Shown here piece by piece: positions 1-8,593 of a stretch of 64,000 bases of DNA; the stretch's first letter is position 1; each line of letters begins with the position of its first letter. A program made the position numbers and the translations under genes. A model generated the notes under the pieces. The model was given only the letters and a program-made list of their open reading frames with translations. It searched no databases and was not told the DNA's origin. Where the stretch lies: assembly GCF_024599795.1 (NCBI RefSeq), contig NZ_CP102246.1:992001-1056000 (forward strand), in the 5' to 3' direction. The DNA is from Enterobacter cloacae complex sp. R_G8 (GTDB lineage Bacteria; Pseudomonadota; Gammaproteobacteria; Enterobacterales; Enterobacteriaceae).

Positions 1-652
1 TGACAATCTGCGCCGGGGTTTTGCCATATTTATCCGCCAGATCGCGAATAATTTTCTGGTCGAATACCCCTTCACCGCCCTGAGCCAGCGGGCTCCAGGA
101 CTCGGTCTGGATTTTGTGCGTGGCGTTCCAGGCGTGAAGCTGACGCTGCTGCATTAGCGGGTGCAGCTCAATCTGGTTAATGACCGGCGCAACGCCCGTC
201 TCGTCAATCAGGCGCTGCAGGTGATGAACCTGGAAGTTACAGACGCCGACGCTTTTCACCAGCCCCTCCTTCTGCAGTTCAATCATCCCTTTCCAGGCAT
301 CAACATAATGGTCGATAGCCGGAACCGGCCAGTGCATCAGATACAGATCGACGAAATCGAGCTGGAGTTTCTCCAGGCTCTCCTGCAGCGCTTCACGCGG
401 GCGCTTTTGGTCGTCGTTCCACAGTTTGGTGGTGATAAAAAGGTCGTCGCGGGGCATACCGGCGCTGGCCAGTGCTTTCCCCACGCCGTCCTCGTTTTTG
501 TAGGCGGCGGCGGTATCAATGGACCGATAGCCGACTTCCAGTGCTTTATGAATGGCGGAGACGACCTCGTCGTTACCGGCTTTCCATACACCTAGCCCCA
601 ACTGGGGCATCACGTTGCCGTCCTGCAGCTTGATTACGGTTTGGTTTGCCAT
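1..652 (-). CDS. dkgA: 2,5-diketo-D-gluconate reductase A (aldo/keto reductase), 3' end cut
   Basis: NADPH-dependent cytosolic aldo/keto reductase that reduces 2,5-diketogluconate, methylglyoxal and other aldehydes. Translation of the minus strand starts MANQTVIKLQDG and follows E. coli DkgA (YqhE) closely, with the AKR signatures for the DTAAAY region, the LYLMHWPVP segment and VGVCNF. About 217 of roughly 275 residues are in the window; the C-terminus lies beyond base 1. The ATG at 650-652 has an AGGAAA Shine-Dalgarno. It lies downstream of yqhD on the same strand, about 105 bp away, as in the E. coli yqhD-dkgA unit activated by YqhC. Family and identity are certain; natural substrate is known only from relatives. 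Confidence 0.95.
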   Translation of the reverse strand, partial: MANQTVIKLQDGNVMPQLGLGVWKAGNDEVVSAIHKALEVGYRSIDTAAAYKNEDGVGKALASAGMPRDDLFITTKLWNDDQKRPREALQESLEKLQLDFVDLYLMHWPVPAIDHYVDAWKGMIELQKEGLVKSVGVCNFQVHHLQRLIDETGVAPVINQIELHPLMQQRQLHAWNATHKIQTESWSPLAQGGEGVFDQKIIRDLADKYGKTPAQIV

Positions 653-671
653 TTTTCCTCCTTCAGGTGCG

Positions 672-698
672 CATCGCCGGAGGGGGACTCCGGCGATG
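672..698. repeat. Perfect 11-bp inverted repeat between yqhD and dkgA
   Basis: The arms CATCGCCGGAG (672-682) and CTCCGGCGATG (688-698) are perfectly complementary around a 5-nt loop. It lies in the yqhD-dkgA gap. It has no T-run, so it is more like a REP-type palindrome or mRNA-stabilising hairpin than a terminator; it could set different levels of the two genes in one transcript. Confidence 0.6.
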
Positions 699-757
699 GG
701 GTGTGCATTAAGTCTGGACGAAATGTCAAAAAACGAAAGGCAGGATGCCAAAAACGC

Positions 758-1921
758 TTAGCGCGCCGCCTCGTAGATACGACGGCTGACGTCCAGCGTA
801 ATGTCGCCGTGTTCGCCCAGCTGAGTCATACCGTGTTCTTCCAGTTTAGCCAGCAGGGCAGGGATAGAGCTGCCATCCAGACCATAGCCGGACAGACGCG
901 TCGGCACGCCCAGGCCTTCAAAGAAGTTGCGGGTCGCTTCGATTGCCGCATCGATACGCGCGTCGTCAGAACCTTCGGTGATGTTCCAGACACGTTCCGC
1001 GTACTGCAGCAGTTTGGCGCGTTTGGTATCACGTTTTTCGTTCCACAGGGCCGGCAGAACCACCGCCAGCGTCTGGGCGTGATCCAGCCCGTGCATCGCC
1101 GTCAGTTCATGGCCCAGCATGTGGGTTGCCCAGTCCTGCGGCACGCCTGCGCCAATCAGTCCGTTCAGCGCCTGCGTTGCAGCCCACATCACGTTGGCAC
1201 GTACGTCGTAGTTTTCCGGCTCTTTCAGCGCTTTCGGACCGTCTTCGACAAGCGTCAGCAGAATACCTTCCGCGAAGCGGTCCTGGATTTTGGCATCCAC
1301 CGGGTAAGTCACGTACTGCTCAACGGTGTGAACAAAGGCGTCGACCACGCCGTTCGCGACCTGACGCGCGGGCAGGGTGTAGGTGTACACCGGATCGAGG
1401 ATCGCGAATACCGGCTGAACGTGCTCGTTCATAAAGGCCTGTTTGTCTCCGGTGGTTTTACGGGAGATCACCGCGCCTTTGTTGGATTCAGAACCGGTGG
1501 CTGGCAGGGTCAGCACGGAGCCCATCGGGATCGCGCTTTTAATGTCGCTGCCGCGGGTTTCCAGGATATGCCAGGGGTCGATACCGTCGGCGTAGTGTGC
1601 TGCCGCGGCGATGAACTTCGTGCCGTCCAGCACGGAACCCCCGCCGACAGCCAGCAGGAAGGTGATGTTTTCTTCGCGGGCGATTTTCACCGCGTTCATC
1701 AGCGTTTCATAAGACGGGTTTGGCTCGATACCGCCAAACTCGCGCACGTCCAGCCCTTCCAGTGCGCTGTAAACCTGATCCAGCACGCCGGTTTTTTTCA
1801 CGCTGCCGCCACCGTAGGTGATCAGCACGCGGGCGTCAGCGGGGATCTGTGCACGCAGATCGGCGATAGCGCCTTTACCAAACAGGATGCGGGTTGGGGT
1901 GTGGAGATTAAAATTATTCAT
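758..1921 (-). CDS. yqhD: NADPH-dependent alcohol dehydrogenase / aldehyde reductase YqhD
   Basis: A 387-residue iron-containing-type alcohol dehydrogenase, the usual length for YqhD. It reduces short-chain aldehydes (acrolein, malondialdehyde, furfural, methylglyoxal) with NADPH in the cytosol. The nucleotide-binding AVGGGSVLDGTKF segment is present near residues 92-104. The metal-binding side shows GVVDAFVHTVEQ and the His-rich HMLGHELTAMHGLDH, matching the Asp/His ligands of the family. It starts with MNNFNLHTPTRILFGKG. It is transcribed towards dkgA and divergent from yqhC, whose product activates it in E. coli. Confidence 0.97.
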   Translation of the reverse strand: MNNFNLHTPTRILFGKGAIADLRAQIPADARVLITYGGGSVKKTGVLDQVYSALEGLDVREFGGIEPNPSYETLMNAVKIAREENITFLLAVGGGSVLDGTKFIAAAAHYADGIDPWHILETRGSDIKSAIPMGSVLTLPATGSESNKGAVISRKTTGDKQAFMNEHVQPVFAILDPVYTYTLPARQVANGVVDAFVHTVEQYVTYPVDAKIQDRFAEGILLTLVEDGPKALKEPENYDVRANVMWAATQALNGLIGAGVPQDWATHMLGHELTAMHGLDHAQTLAVVLPALWNEKRDTKRAKLLQYAERVWNITEGSDDARIDAAIEATRNFFEGLGVPTRLSGYGLDGSSIPALLAKLEEHGMTQLGEHGDITLDVSRRIYEAAR

Positions 1922-2116
1922 GGCTCGTTCCCTATCGTGGGTGAAAAATCGTGGCGGCGCGGATGGCTACCTGATGCTGCACATTGTGGCTGCCCGGGGA
2001 TATCCTCTCAATGCACATTCCTGCCGATGTCTTGCCCATTTCTACAGAGCACTGGAGAAACGTCAGGAAAATGCGCAGACTGTGAGGGTCGCAAACCGTA
2101 CCCGGAGTAACGCTAA
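1922..2116. promoter_or_regulatory. yqhD / yqhC divergent intergenic region
   Basis: The 195 bp between the divergent starts of yqhD and yqhC should hold both promoters and the YqhC-binding site known from E. coli. I could not single out an operator with confidence. Confidence 0.5.
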
Positions 2117-3016
2117 ATGAACCGTGAAGCCATCTGTCTTCAGCTCACTTCGCAGATTAAAAGACTGATTGATAAGAAAAATAACCCAGGCGAACTGCTG
2201 CCGGATATTCGCCTGCTCTACGGGACGCAGCCGGGAACGCGGACGCCGGTGATGTATCAGCCGGGCATCGTTTTTCTCTTTTCCGGCCATAAAATTGGTT
2301 ATATCAATGAACGCGTGTTCCGTTATGACACCAATGAATATCTTCTGCTGACAGTACCTTTACCCTTCGAATGTGAAACCTTCGCGACAGAGGCGGTTCC
2401 GCTGGCGGGGATCCGCGTGAATGTCGATATTCTTCAGCTTCAGGAGCTGCTGATGGAGATTGGCGAAGACGAGCTTTTCCAGCCGTCGATGGCGGCGAGC
2501 GGGATTAACTCAGCCACGCTGTCAGAGGAGATCCTCTGTGCCATTGAACGTCTGCTGGACGTGATGGAGAGGCCGCTGGATGCGCGTATTCTGGGTAAGC
2601 AAATCATCCGCGAAATTCTCTATCATGTGCTGCTGGGTCCGGGGGGCGGGGCATTACTGGCGCTGGTCAGTCGGCAGACCCACTTCAGCCTGATAAGCCG
2701 CGTACTCAAGCGCATTGAAAGCCAGTACACGGAAAACCTCAGCGTTGACCAGCTGGCGGCGGAAGCGAACATGAGCGTCTCGGCGTTTCACCACAACTTT
2801 AAGTCGGTGACCAGCACCTCGCCGCTGCAGTACCTCAAAACCTACCGGCTGCATAAGGCTCGTATGTTGATGATCCACGATGGCATGAAGGCCAGCGCGG
2901 CGGCGATGCGGGTCGGGTATGAAAGTGCATCGCAGTTTAGTCGGGAGTTTAAGCGCTACTTCGGCGTCACGCCGGGAGAAGATGCGTCACGCATCCGAAC
3001 CATGCAGGGAGTCTGA
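2117..3016 (+). CDS. yqhC: AraC-family transcriptional activator YqhC
   Basis: A 299-residue AraC/XylS-family regulator. The N-terminal ~170 residues form the AraC-type N-terminal domain; two helix-turn-helix motifs lie in the last ~100 residues ([20 protein letters not shown], then [23 protein letters not shown]). In E. coli, YqhC senses aldehydes and activates yqhD-dkgA. It is transcribed divergently from yqhD, as expected for that role. The ATG at 2117 directly follows the yqhD promoter gap. Confidence 0.95.
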   Translation: MNREAICLQLTSQIKRLIDKKNNPGELLPDIRLLYGTQPGTRTPVMYQPGIVFLFSGHKIGYINERVFRYDTNEYLLLTVPLPFECETFATEAVPLAGIRVNVDILQLQELLMEIGEDELFQPSMAASGINSATLSEEILCAIERLLDVMERPLDARILGKQIIREILYHVLLGPGGGALLALVSRQTHFSLISRVLKRIESQYTENLSVDQLAAEANMSVSAFHHNFKSVTSTSPLQYLKTYRLHKARMLMIHDGMKASAAAMRVGYESASQFSREFKRYFGVTPGEDASRIRTMQGV

Positions 3017-3024
3017 CGGCAAAC

Positions 3025-3056
3025 GTAGGCCGGGTAAGCGAAGCGCCACCCGGCTT
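3025..3056 (+). terminator. REP-like palindrome / terminator after yqhC
   Basis: GCCGGGT (3029-3035) and ACCCGGC (3048-3054) flank the loop AAGCGAAGCGCC and are followed by TTTTAT. This is the core of an enterobacterial REP element, and it can also act as a terminator between the convergent yqhC and yghB genes. Confidence 0.7.
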
Positions 3057-3060
3057 TTAT

Positions 3061-3720
3061 TTATGCACTGCAGTATTTCTTCTTAATCACCACCGCAATC
3101 GTTCCCACCAGTCCAGCCACCAGCAGGAACATCGGCAGCACCATCAGGAAGGTCATTACCTGGTCTTCATGGTGCTTCACAAACGGGATCATGTTCAGCG
3201 CGTAGCCGAGGGTAGTAACGACACCCACCCATAACAACGCGCTCAGCCAGTTAAAGAACTGGAAGCGGCGGTTCGACAGGCCGGAAATGCCTGCCATGGT
3301 GGGCAACAGGGTGCGAACAAAGGCCAGAAAACGCCCGGCCAGCAACGCCAGCAGGCCGTGCCTGTCAAACATGCAGGTCGCACGCTGATGGTATTTATGC
3401 GGTAGCTGCGCCAGCCAGCCTTTCACGACGCGCGTGTTGCCGAGCCAGCGGCCCTGCAGATAGCTCAGCCAGCAGCCCAGGCTTGCCGCGGAGGTGAGGA
3501 TCACCATGGTCGGCGTGAAGTCCATGACACCTTTACCGATTAGCGCCCCTGCAAGCAAAAGCAGGCTGTCACCGGGTAAAAATGAGGCTGGCAGTAATCC
3601 ATTTTCGAGGAACAGGGTCGCGAACATCACGAAATAGACGATACCTACAACGTGAGGATCGGTCAGTGCGGCAAAGTCGTGTTGCCAGAGCGCCGCGATA
3701 ATATCTTGAATAACAGCCAT
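3061..3720 (-). CDS. yghB: DedA-family inner-membrane protein YghB
   Basis: A 219-residue DedA/VTT-domain integral membrane protein. The family supports membrane homeostasis, envelope integrity and cell division; several members act as lipid scramblases. The sequence shows the conserved [20 protein letters not shown] segment near residues 40-60 and the Arg-containing [16 protein letters not shown] motif near 125-145, with hydrophobic helices to the C-terminus. It lies between yqhC and metC as in E. coli. The start [16 protein letters not shown] matches the family. Confidence 0.95.
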   Translation of the reverse strand: MAVIQDIIAALWQHDFAALTDPHVVGIVYFVMFATLFLENGLLPASFLPGDSLLLLAGALIGKGVMDFTPTMVILTSAASLGCWLSYLQGRWLGNTRVVKGWLAQLPHKYHQRATCMFDRHGLLALLAGRFLAFVRTLLPTMAGISGLSNRRFQFFNWLSALLWVGVVTTLGYALNMIPFVKHHEDQVMTFLMVLPMFLLVAGLVGTIAVVIKKKYCSA

Positions 3721-3862
3721 GGACTTTCCTGTGGAACAGCAGATATAGCACTATTGTACTCCCTAATTTGCCCGACAGGGTTGATCGCGGGCGCAACTAA
3801 TGCAGACTTTTCTGGTGGCAGTGTCCACAAAAGCATCCATGGAGTACATGTTTGCCAGCACT

Positions 3863-5050
3863 CTACACGATACGCGCAAACCCTGCTGCTAAATCGGCAA
3901 TTAAATCGTCCGCGTTTTCTAAACCAATATGCAGTCGAATCAGGGTGCCGCTGAAGTCCACATCACCGCCGGGGCGCAGGGCCGCAATCTGCTCCGGCTG
4001 GTTAGGCAGGATCAGGGATTCAAACCCGCCCCAGGAGTAGGCCATGCTGAAGAGGGTAAAATTATCCAGATAACTTGCCAGCTCATCATTACTCAGCCGT
4101 TTTTTTAGAATGAATGAGAACAAACCGCTGCTACCCTTAAAGTCTCGTTGCCAGAATTCATGTCCTTTACTGCCCGGCAGTGCCGGATGGTTGACGCGCT
4201 CAACCTGCGGGTGCTGTGCCAGCCACTCGGCTATCTTCAGGCTGCTTTCATGATGCTGACGCAGGCGCACGCCCAGGGTACGGATGCCGCGGCTGGTCAT
4301 GTAGGCGGTATCGGCATCGACCATCTGGCCCATCAGGTAGGCATTTTCCCGTAGCTGATCCCAGCAGCGGGCGTTAGAAACGGCCGTGCCGATCATCCCG
4401 TCAGAGTGGCCAATCAGATACTTGGTCGCCGCCTGAATGGAGATATCAATATCGAATTCCAGCGCTTTAAACAGCACGCCCGCCGCCCAGGTGTTGTCGA
4501 TCATGATAATCGCCTCCGGCGCTTTGCTGCGCACGGCCTTCACAATGGCCGGCACGTCGTGCACTTCCATGGTGATTGAACCTGGCGATTCCAGGAACAC
4601 GATGCGCGTGTTGGGCTGAATAAGCTCTGCGATGCCCTCGCCAATCAGCGGGTCGAACCAGTCGGTGGTCACGCCGAGGCGGGTGAGGATCTTGGTGCAG
4701 AAATCCTGGCTGGGCTCGTAGGCGGTGTTGGTCATCAGAATATGGTCGCCCTGTTCCACGAACGCCAGAATGGTGTTGGCGACCGCCGCCGCGCCGCACG
4801 GAAATAGCGCGCATCCTGCGCCGCCTTCCAGCTCGCACATGGCTTCCTGCAGTGAGAAATGGGTTAGCGTGCCACGACGGCCGTAAAACAACCCTCCTTT
4901 GGCGCGGTTGCGCGTGGCGTTTTTTTTGTCCTCGACGGTATCAAACACCAGCGAGGAGGCTCGTTGAATCACGCTGTTCACCGCTCCCTGCGTATATTTT
5001 TTGCTGCGTCCGGCCTGTACCAGCGTGGTATCAAGATGCTTCTTAGTCAT
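3863..5050 (-). CDS. metC: Cystathionine beta-lyase MetC
   Basis: A PLP enzyme that cleaves cystathionine to homocysteine, pyruvate and ammonia in methionine biosynthesis. At 395 residues it is the usual length. It shows the Cys/Met-metabolism PLP-enzyme pattern, with the Schiff-base lysine in [13 protein letters not shown] and the phosphate-binding [16 protein letters not shown] region. The start [22 protein letters not shown] matches E. coli. A run of MetJ boxes sits about 20-45 bp upstream of the start codon. Confidence 0.97.
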   Translation of the reverse strand: MTKKHLDTTLVQAGRSKKYTQGAVNSVIQRASSLVFDTVEDKKNATRNRAKGGLFYGRRGTLTHFSLQEAMCELEGGAGCALFPCGAAAVANTILAFVEQGDHILMTNTAYEPSQDFCTKILTRLGVTTDWFDPLIGEGIAELIQPNTRIVFLESPGSITMEVHDVPAIVKAVRSKAPEAIIMIDNTWAAGVLFKALEFDIDISIQAATKYLIGHSDGMIGTAVSNARCWDQLRENAYLMGQMVDADTAYMTSRGIRTLGVRLRQHHESSLKIAEWLAQHPQVERVNHPALPGSKGHEFWQRDFKGSSGLFSFILKKRLSNDELASYLDNFTLFSMAYSWGGFESLILPNQPEQIAALRPGGDVDFSGTLIRLHIGLENADDLIADLAAGFARIV

Positions 5051-5070
5051 GTTCGCTAACCCTGTTTTTT

Positions 5071-5094
5071 ATACGTCTGGACGTCCAGACTACC
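5071..5094 (-). promoter_or_regulatory. MetJ operator (three tandem met boxes)
   Basis: Three adjacent 8-mers, ATACGTCT, GGACGTCC and AGACTACC, resemble the MetJ consensus AGACGTCT; the first two match at 6 of 8 and the third partly. They lie just upstream of metC, where the MetJ-S-adenosylmethionine repressor binds in E. coli. The assignment is from sequence match and position. Confidence 0.8.
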
Positions 5095-5220
5095 ACGATT
5101 GTAAAAATCTGCACCCGGATGCTTATCGAATAAGCAGAAAATATTAGCAAAAAAGCGCATAAGAAATTTTTACTGCGTAAGCGCAAGGAATGTGAGCGAA
5201 AATTGCGGCACTATGTAAAT

Positions 5221-5239
5221 AGTAATGAGAACGACTATC
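5221..5239 (+). promoter_or_regulatory. Fur-box-like site upstream of exbB
   Basis: The 19-mer AGTAATGAGAACGACTATC matches the Fur consensus GATAATGATAATCATTATC at 13 of 19 positions. It lies about 65-80 bp before the exbB start. exbBD is Fur-repressed in E. coli, so iron control is expected here. Confidence 0.65.
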
Positions 5240-5302
5240 AATTCGACGATGTTTTGATATTATTACGTTCAGATTTTGTGATTTGCGTCCTGGAGATACA
5301 GA

Positions 5303-6034
5303 GTGGGTAATAATTTGATGCAGACGGATCTCTCCGTTTGGGGCATGTATCATCATGCTGACATCGTGGTTAAGATTGTGATGATCGGCCTGATTCTGGC
5401 GTCCGTGATCACGTGGGCTATCTTCTTTGGCAAGAGCGCCGAGCTGATTTCACAGAAGCGCCGCCTCAAGCGGGAGCAGCAGCAGCTGGCCGAAGCCCGC
5501 TCTCTGGATCAGGCGGCTGATATGACTTCATCCTTCCACGCGAAAAGCCTGACCACCCTGTTAGTTAACGAAGCGCAAAACGAGCTGGAACTCTCCGCGG
5601 GCAGTGAAGATAACGAAGGCATTAAAGAACGTACCGGCTTCCGTCTGGAGCGCCGTGTCGCCGCCGTGGGCCGTCATATGGGCCGGGGCAATGGTTATCT
5701 GGCGACCATCGGGGCGATCTCGCCGTTCGTCGGTCTGTTCGGTACGGTCTGGGGCATCATGAACAGCTTTATCGGGATTGCACAAACCCAAACGACGAAC
5801 CTGGCGGTGGTTGCTCCGGGTATCGCCGAAGCGCTGCTGGCGACGGCTATCGGTCTGGTTGCGGCGATCCCGGCGGTGGTTATCTATAATATCTTCGCGC
5901 GAATGATTGGCAGCTATAAAGCCACGCTCGGTGACGTCGCCGCACAGGTTCTGCTGCTGCAAAGCCGCGATCTTGATCTGAATGCCAGCGCCGTTAAACC
6001 GGTGCACGCGGCGTCTAAACTGCGCGTAGGTTAA
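5303..6034 (+). CDS. exbB: TonB-system energising protein ExbB
   Basis: Inner-membrane proton-channel subunit that, with ExbD, powers TonB for uptake of siderophores and vitamin B12. At 243 residues it matches E. coli length. Three membrane segments are visible: near residues 20-44, 130-155 (LATIGAISPFVGLFGTVWGI) and 172-198 (EALLATAIGLVAAIPAVVIY). Translation starts at a GTG (MGNNLMQTDLSVWGMY), exactly as in E. coli, behind CTGGAGATACAGA. exbD follows after 6 bp. Confidence 0.97.
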   Translation: MGNNLMQTDLSVWGMYHHADIVVKIVMIGLILASVITWAIFFGKSAELISQKRRLKREQQQLAEARSLDQAADMTSSFHAKSLTTLLVNEAQNELELSAGSEDNEGIKERTGFRLERRVAAVGRHMGRGNGYLATIGAISPFVGLFGTVWGIMNSFIGIAQTQTTNLAVVAPGIAEALLATAIGLVAAIPAVVIYNIFARMIGSYKATLGDVAAQVLLLQSRDLDLNASAVKPVHAASKLRVG

Positions 6035-6040
6035 TGAATT

Positions 6041-6466
6041 ATGGCAATGCGTCTTAATGAAAATCTGGACGACAACGGCGAAATGCATGAAATCAACGTA
6101 ACGCCGTTTATCGACGTTATGCTGGTTCTGCTGATTATCTTCATGGTGGCTGCGCCGCTGGCGACGGTCGACGTGAAGGTAAACCTGCCGGCCTCGTCCA
6201 GCCAGCCGCAGCCGCGCCCGGAAAAACCTATCTATCTGTCAGTGAAAGCGGATAAATCGATGTTCCTCGGGAACGACCCGGTAACGGCGGATTCTGTCAT
6301 CCCCGCGCTGGATCAACTCACTGGCGGTAAGAAAGACAAGACGGTCTTCTTCCGTGCGGATAAAACCGTTGATTACGAGACCATGATGAAAGTCATGGAT
6401 ACGCTGCATCAGGCGGGATATCTGAAGATAGGGCTGGTCGGCGAAGAGAAAGCGGCCGCGAAATGA
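6041..6466 (+). CDS. exbD: TonB-system energising protein ExbD
   Basis: Partner of ExbB in the TonB motor: one N-terminal transmembrane helix and a periplasmic domain. At 141 residues it is full length. The proton-conducting aspartate is Asp25 in INVTPFIDVMLVLL. It is cotranscribed with exbB and followed by a good intrinsic terminator at 6473-6497. Confidence 0.97.
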   Translation: MAMRLNENLDDNGEMHEINVTPFIDVMLVLLIIFMVAAPLATVDVKVNLPASSSQPQPRPEKPIYLSVKADKSMFLGNDPVTADSVIPALDQLTGGKKDKTVFFRADKTVDYETMMKVMDTLHQAGYLKIGLVGEEKAAAK

Positions 6467-6472
6467 CGAAGA

Positions 6473-6497
6473 AGCTGGCGAAAGCCGGCTTTTTTTA
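6473..6497 (+). terminator. Intrinsic terminator after exbD
   Basis: The stem AGCTGGC / GCCGGCT has a GAAA tetraloop and is followed by seven T residues. It ends the exbBD transcript. Confidence 0.85.
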
Positions 6498-6508
6498 TGC
6501 CTGTCGGG

Positions 6509-6958
6509 TTATTCGTGTTTGTTCGTCGTCGGTGCGGTAGCGGGGGTTGCCAGTGCGTCTTCATCGAGCGCGACACAGGTGACGTTTGACGTGCGGTACT
6601 CGCCGTCAGAGAGTTTGCGCGTCAGGCGCAGGGTCGCGGTTTCTCTGGCCAGCAGATACTGATAATTGGCCTCCAGACGCCCCAGAAGCTTCTCTTTCAG
6701 TTCGGGTCGCTGTTCGATGATGGCATTCATCACGGCGCCGTAAATCTCTTCCTTGACCTGTAAGGGATAAATCTCGCGGCGGTTCTGCCACTTCAGGCGC
6801 ACCAGCGTCGCCGGAATGGAAACCAGATCCTGGGTAATACGCGTCATCTCGGCGTTTTTGGTGTTACGCAAAGCCTCGAGATTTTGCTTTAAGATAAATT
6901 CGTCACTTTTTTTGTCATCTAAAGTCAAATAGACATCGTTATCTTTAACGTCTTTCAC
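6509..6958 (-). CDS. Hypothetical protein, second gene of a two-gene unit
   Basis: A 149-residue protein that I do not recognise. It is soluble by appearance, mostly charged and helical (LKQNLEALRNTKNAEMTRI; EEIYGAVMNAIIEQRPELKEKL), with no signal peptide and a low-complexity Ala/Thr/Pro tail ending TNKHE. It starts with GTG, one base after the stop of the upstream gene, behind GGGGGAAGA inside that gene's last codons, so the two are translationally coupled. E. coli has neither gene at this position between exbD and yqhA. No function is proposed. Confidence 0.7.
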   Translation of the reverse strand: MKDVKDNDVYLTLDDKKSDEFILKQNLEALRNTKNAEMTRITQDLVSIPATLVRLKWQNRREIYPLQVKEEIYGAVMNAIIEQRPELKEKLLGRLEANYQYLLARETATLRLTRKLSDGEYRTSNVTCVALDEDALATPATAPTTNKHE

Positions 6959-6959
6959 A

Positions 6960-7364
6960 TTAATCTTCCCCCAGGTTATAAAAAATAGGGTTGTTTTTTT
7001 CTCGCGTAATTAGATTAAGCCAAATTTCATTGCCCGCTTCATTTATTTCTTTGGTCTTTTCGGCCATTATTTGACTTAGTTTCTGGGCATCTATTTCGCC
7101 TTCTGCCTGCAGGTCATTCAACAGGTGGACAAAGGCTTCAATTTTGATGGCGCGAAATAAGCGATCCTTTATATGACGATCGTGCTCTTCCAGCAACATA
7201 TTACGGGATTTGCCGCTACGGGAAACACCAATTAATATGTCAGGCTCAAAATCAGCGAGCTTTCTTTTTCCCTGAGTGAAATTAGCCTCTTTTTCTGCTT
7301 CCGTCGGTTGCTGTTCCACAGGCGTGATGTGGTACTTAGCCGGGACGAGATAGTCGGGCAACAT
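6960..7364 (-). CDS. Hypothetical protein, first gene of a two-gene unit
   Basis: A 134-residue protein, not recognised. Hydrophilic and probably cytosolic: it has a Lys/Asp/Glu-rich middle (LLEEHDRHIKDRLFRAIKIE) and a helical C-terminal half (LNDLQAEGEIDAQKLSQIMA). The stretch DILIGVSRSGKSRNMLL resembles a phosphate-binding loop only superficially (SRSGKS lacks the usual leading G/AxxxxGK spacing), so I do not call an ATPase. It is coupled to the next gene and divergent from 7469-7972 across about 105 bp. Confidence 0.7.
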   Translation of the reverse strand: MLPDYLVPAKYHITPVEQQPTEAEKEANFTQGKRKLADFEPDILIGVSRSGKSRNMLLEEHDRHIKDRLFRAIKIEAFVHLLNDLQAEGEIDAQKLSQIMAEKTKEINEAGNEIWLNLITREKNNPIFYNLGED

Positions 7365-7468
7365 TTTTTAATTTCCTTTAATTTCAACAAGGTGGGGAAG
7401 ATAAAGGCGTGAGATTCGTTGACAATATCATGAGGCAATTTTAAAATCAAAAAAAATGGAGCCAACCC

Positions 7469-7972
7469 ATGAACAGCATCTTTTTTACGGTCATTACATT
7501 ACTATTACTGACCGCTGGTGTTCTTTTATTGATGCAAGAGTTCAATAAAACGAAAGAGTCGAAAGACACCAGTGAATCCCCACAGCCTGAACTGATGACT
7601 AAAGAGGAAGGTGAAGACCATTTCTCTGTTTTGATGAACTCGGTGACGCCGGTTTGGTACTGGCGGGTGAACCATGAATATATCGACTTTTTGCACGCGA
7701 CAATTAAGCGGATGAAAATGTCGGAAATTAATGACACGCCGGGCCTGTTTGAAGCGCAGCGCCGCTGCAGTGACCTGAATTCAGCGGTCTATAAATATTA
7801 TGACAATATCAAAAAGCGCTGTCTGAATGGTGAGAAGGTCTCGTATTCCGACCTGGACGTATTAAACCTGCGTCAGTGCTTTCGCGAGTTCAGCCTGGAA
7901 GCCTACCCGGAGCTGGTGGTGCTGGTCTGGCCGGAGTATGCGCGCCCTGAGGTGGATCCCAACAACGTCTAA
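7469..7972 (+). CDS. Hypothetical membrane-anchored protein
   Basis: A 167-residue protein that I do not recognise. A single hydrophobic helix at residues 4-22 (IFFTVITLLLLTAGVLLLM) is followed by a charged linker (residues 25-50) and a predicted soluble helical domain with two Cys (RRCSDLN and KKRCLNG) and a third in LRQCFREF. There is no lipobox or clear cleavage site, so it is probably an inner-membrane anchor; the topology of the soluble domain is undecided. RBS GGAG precedes ATG 7469. It diverges from the 6509-7364 unit, and the three may form one locus. Confidence 0.7.
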   Translation: MNSIFFTVITLLLLTAGVLLLMQEFNKTKESKDTSESPQPELMTKEEGEDHFSVLMNSVTPVWYWRVNHEYIDFLHATIKRMKMSEINDTPGLFEAQRRCSDLNSAVYKYYDNIKKRCLNGEKVSYSDLDVLNLRQCFREFSLEAYPELVVLVWPEYARPEVDPNNV

Positions 7973-8533
<561 letters not shown>

Positions 8534-8548
8534 TTTCCTTCTTAACCA

Positions 8549-8584
8549 CCCTCTCCCTGTGGGAGAGGGCTGGGGTGAGGGCAG
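8549..8584. repeat. Intergenic palindromic repeat (CCCTCTCCC family), copy 1
   Basis: The palindrome CCCTCTCCCTGTGGGAGAGGG is followed by CTGGGGTGAGGG. The same family occurs at 39418, 50922 and 55426. It lies between the convergent yqhA and yghZ. Confidence 0.75.
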
Positions 8585-8593
8585 CTGACCGCA

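Noticed and set aside
641..2110. 489-codon plus-strand frame over yqhD
   Set aside because: It is the antisense shadow of yqhD, which is full length and clearly conserved.
7190..7260. P-loop-like SRSGKS in the 6960-7364 protein
   Set aside because: The spacing does not fit a Walker A motif and there is no Walker B; treated as chance.
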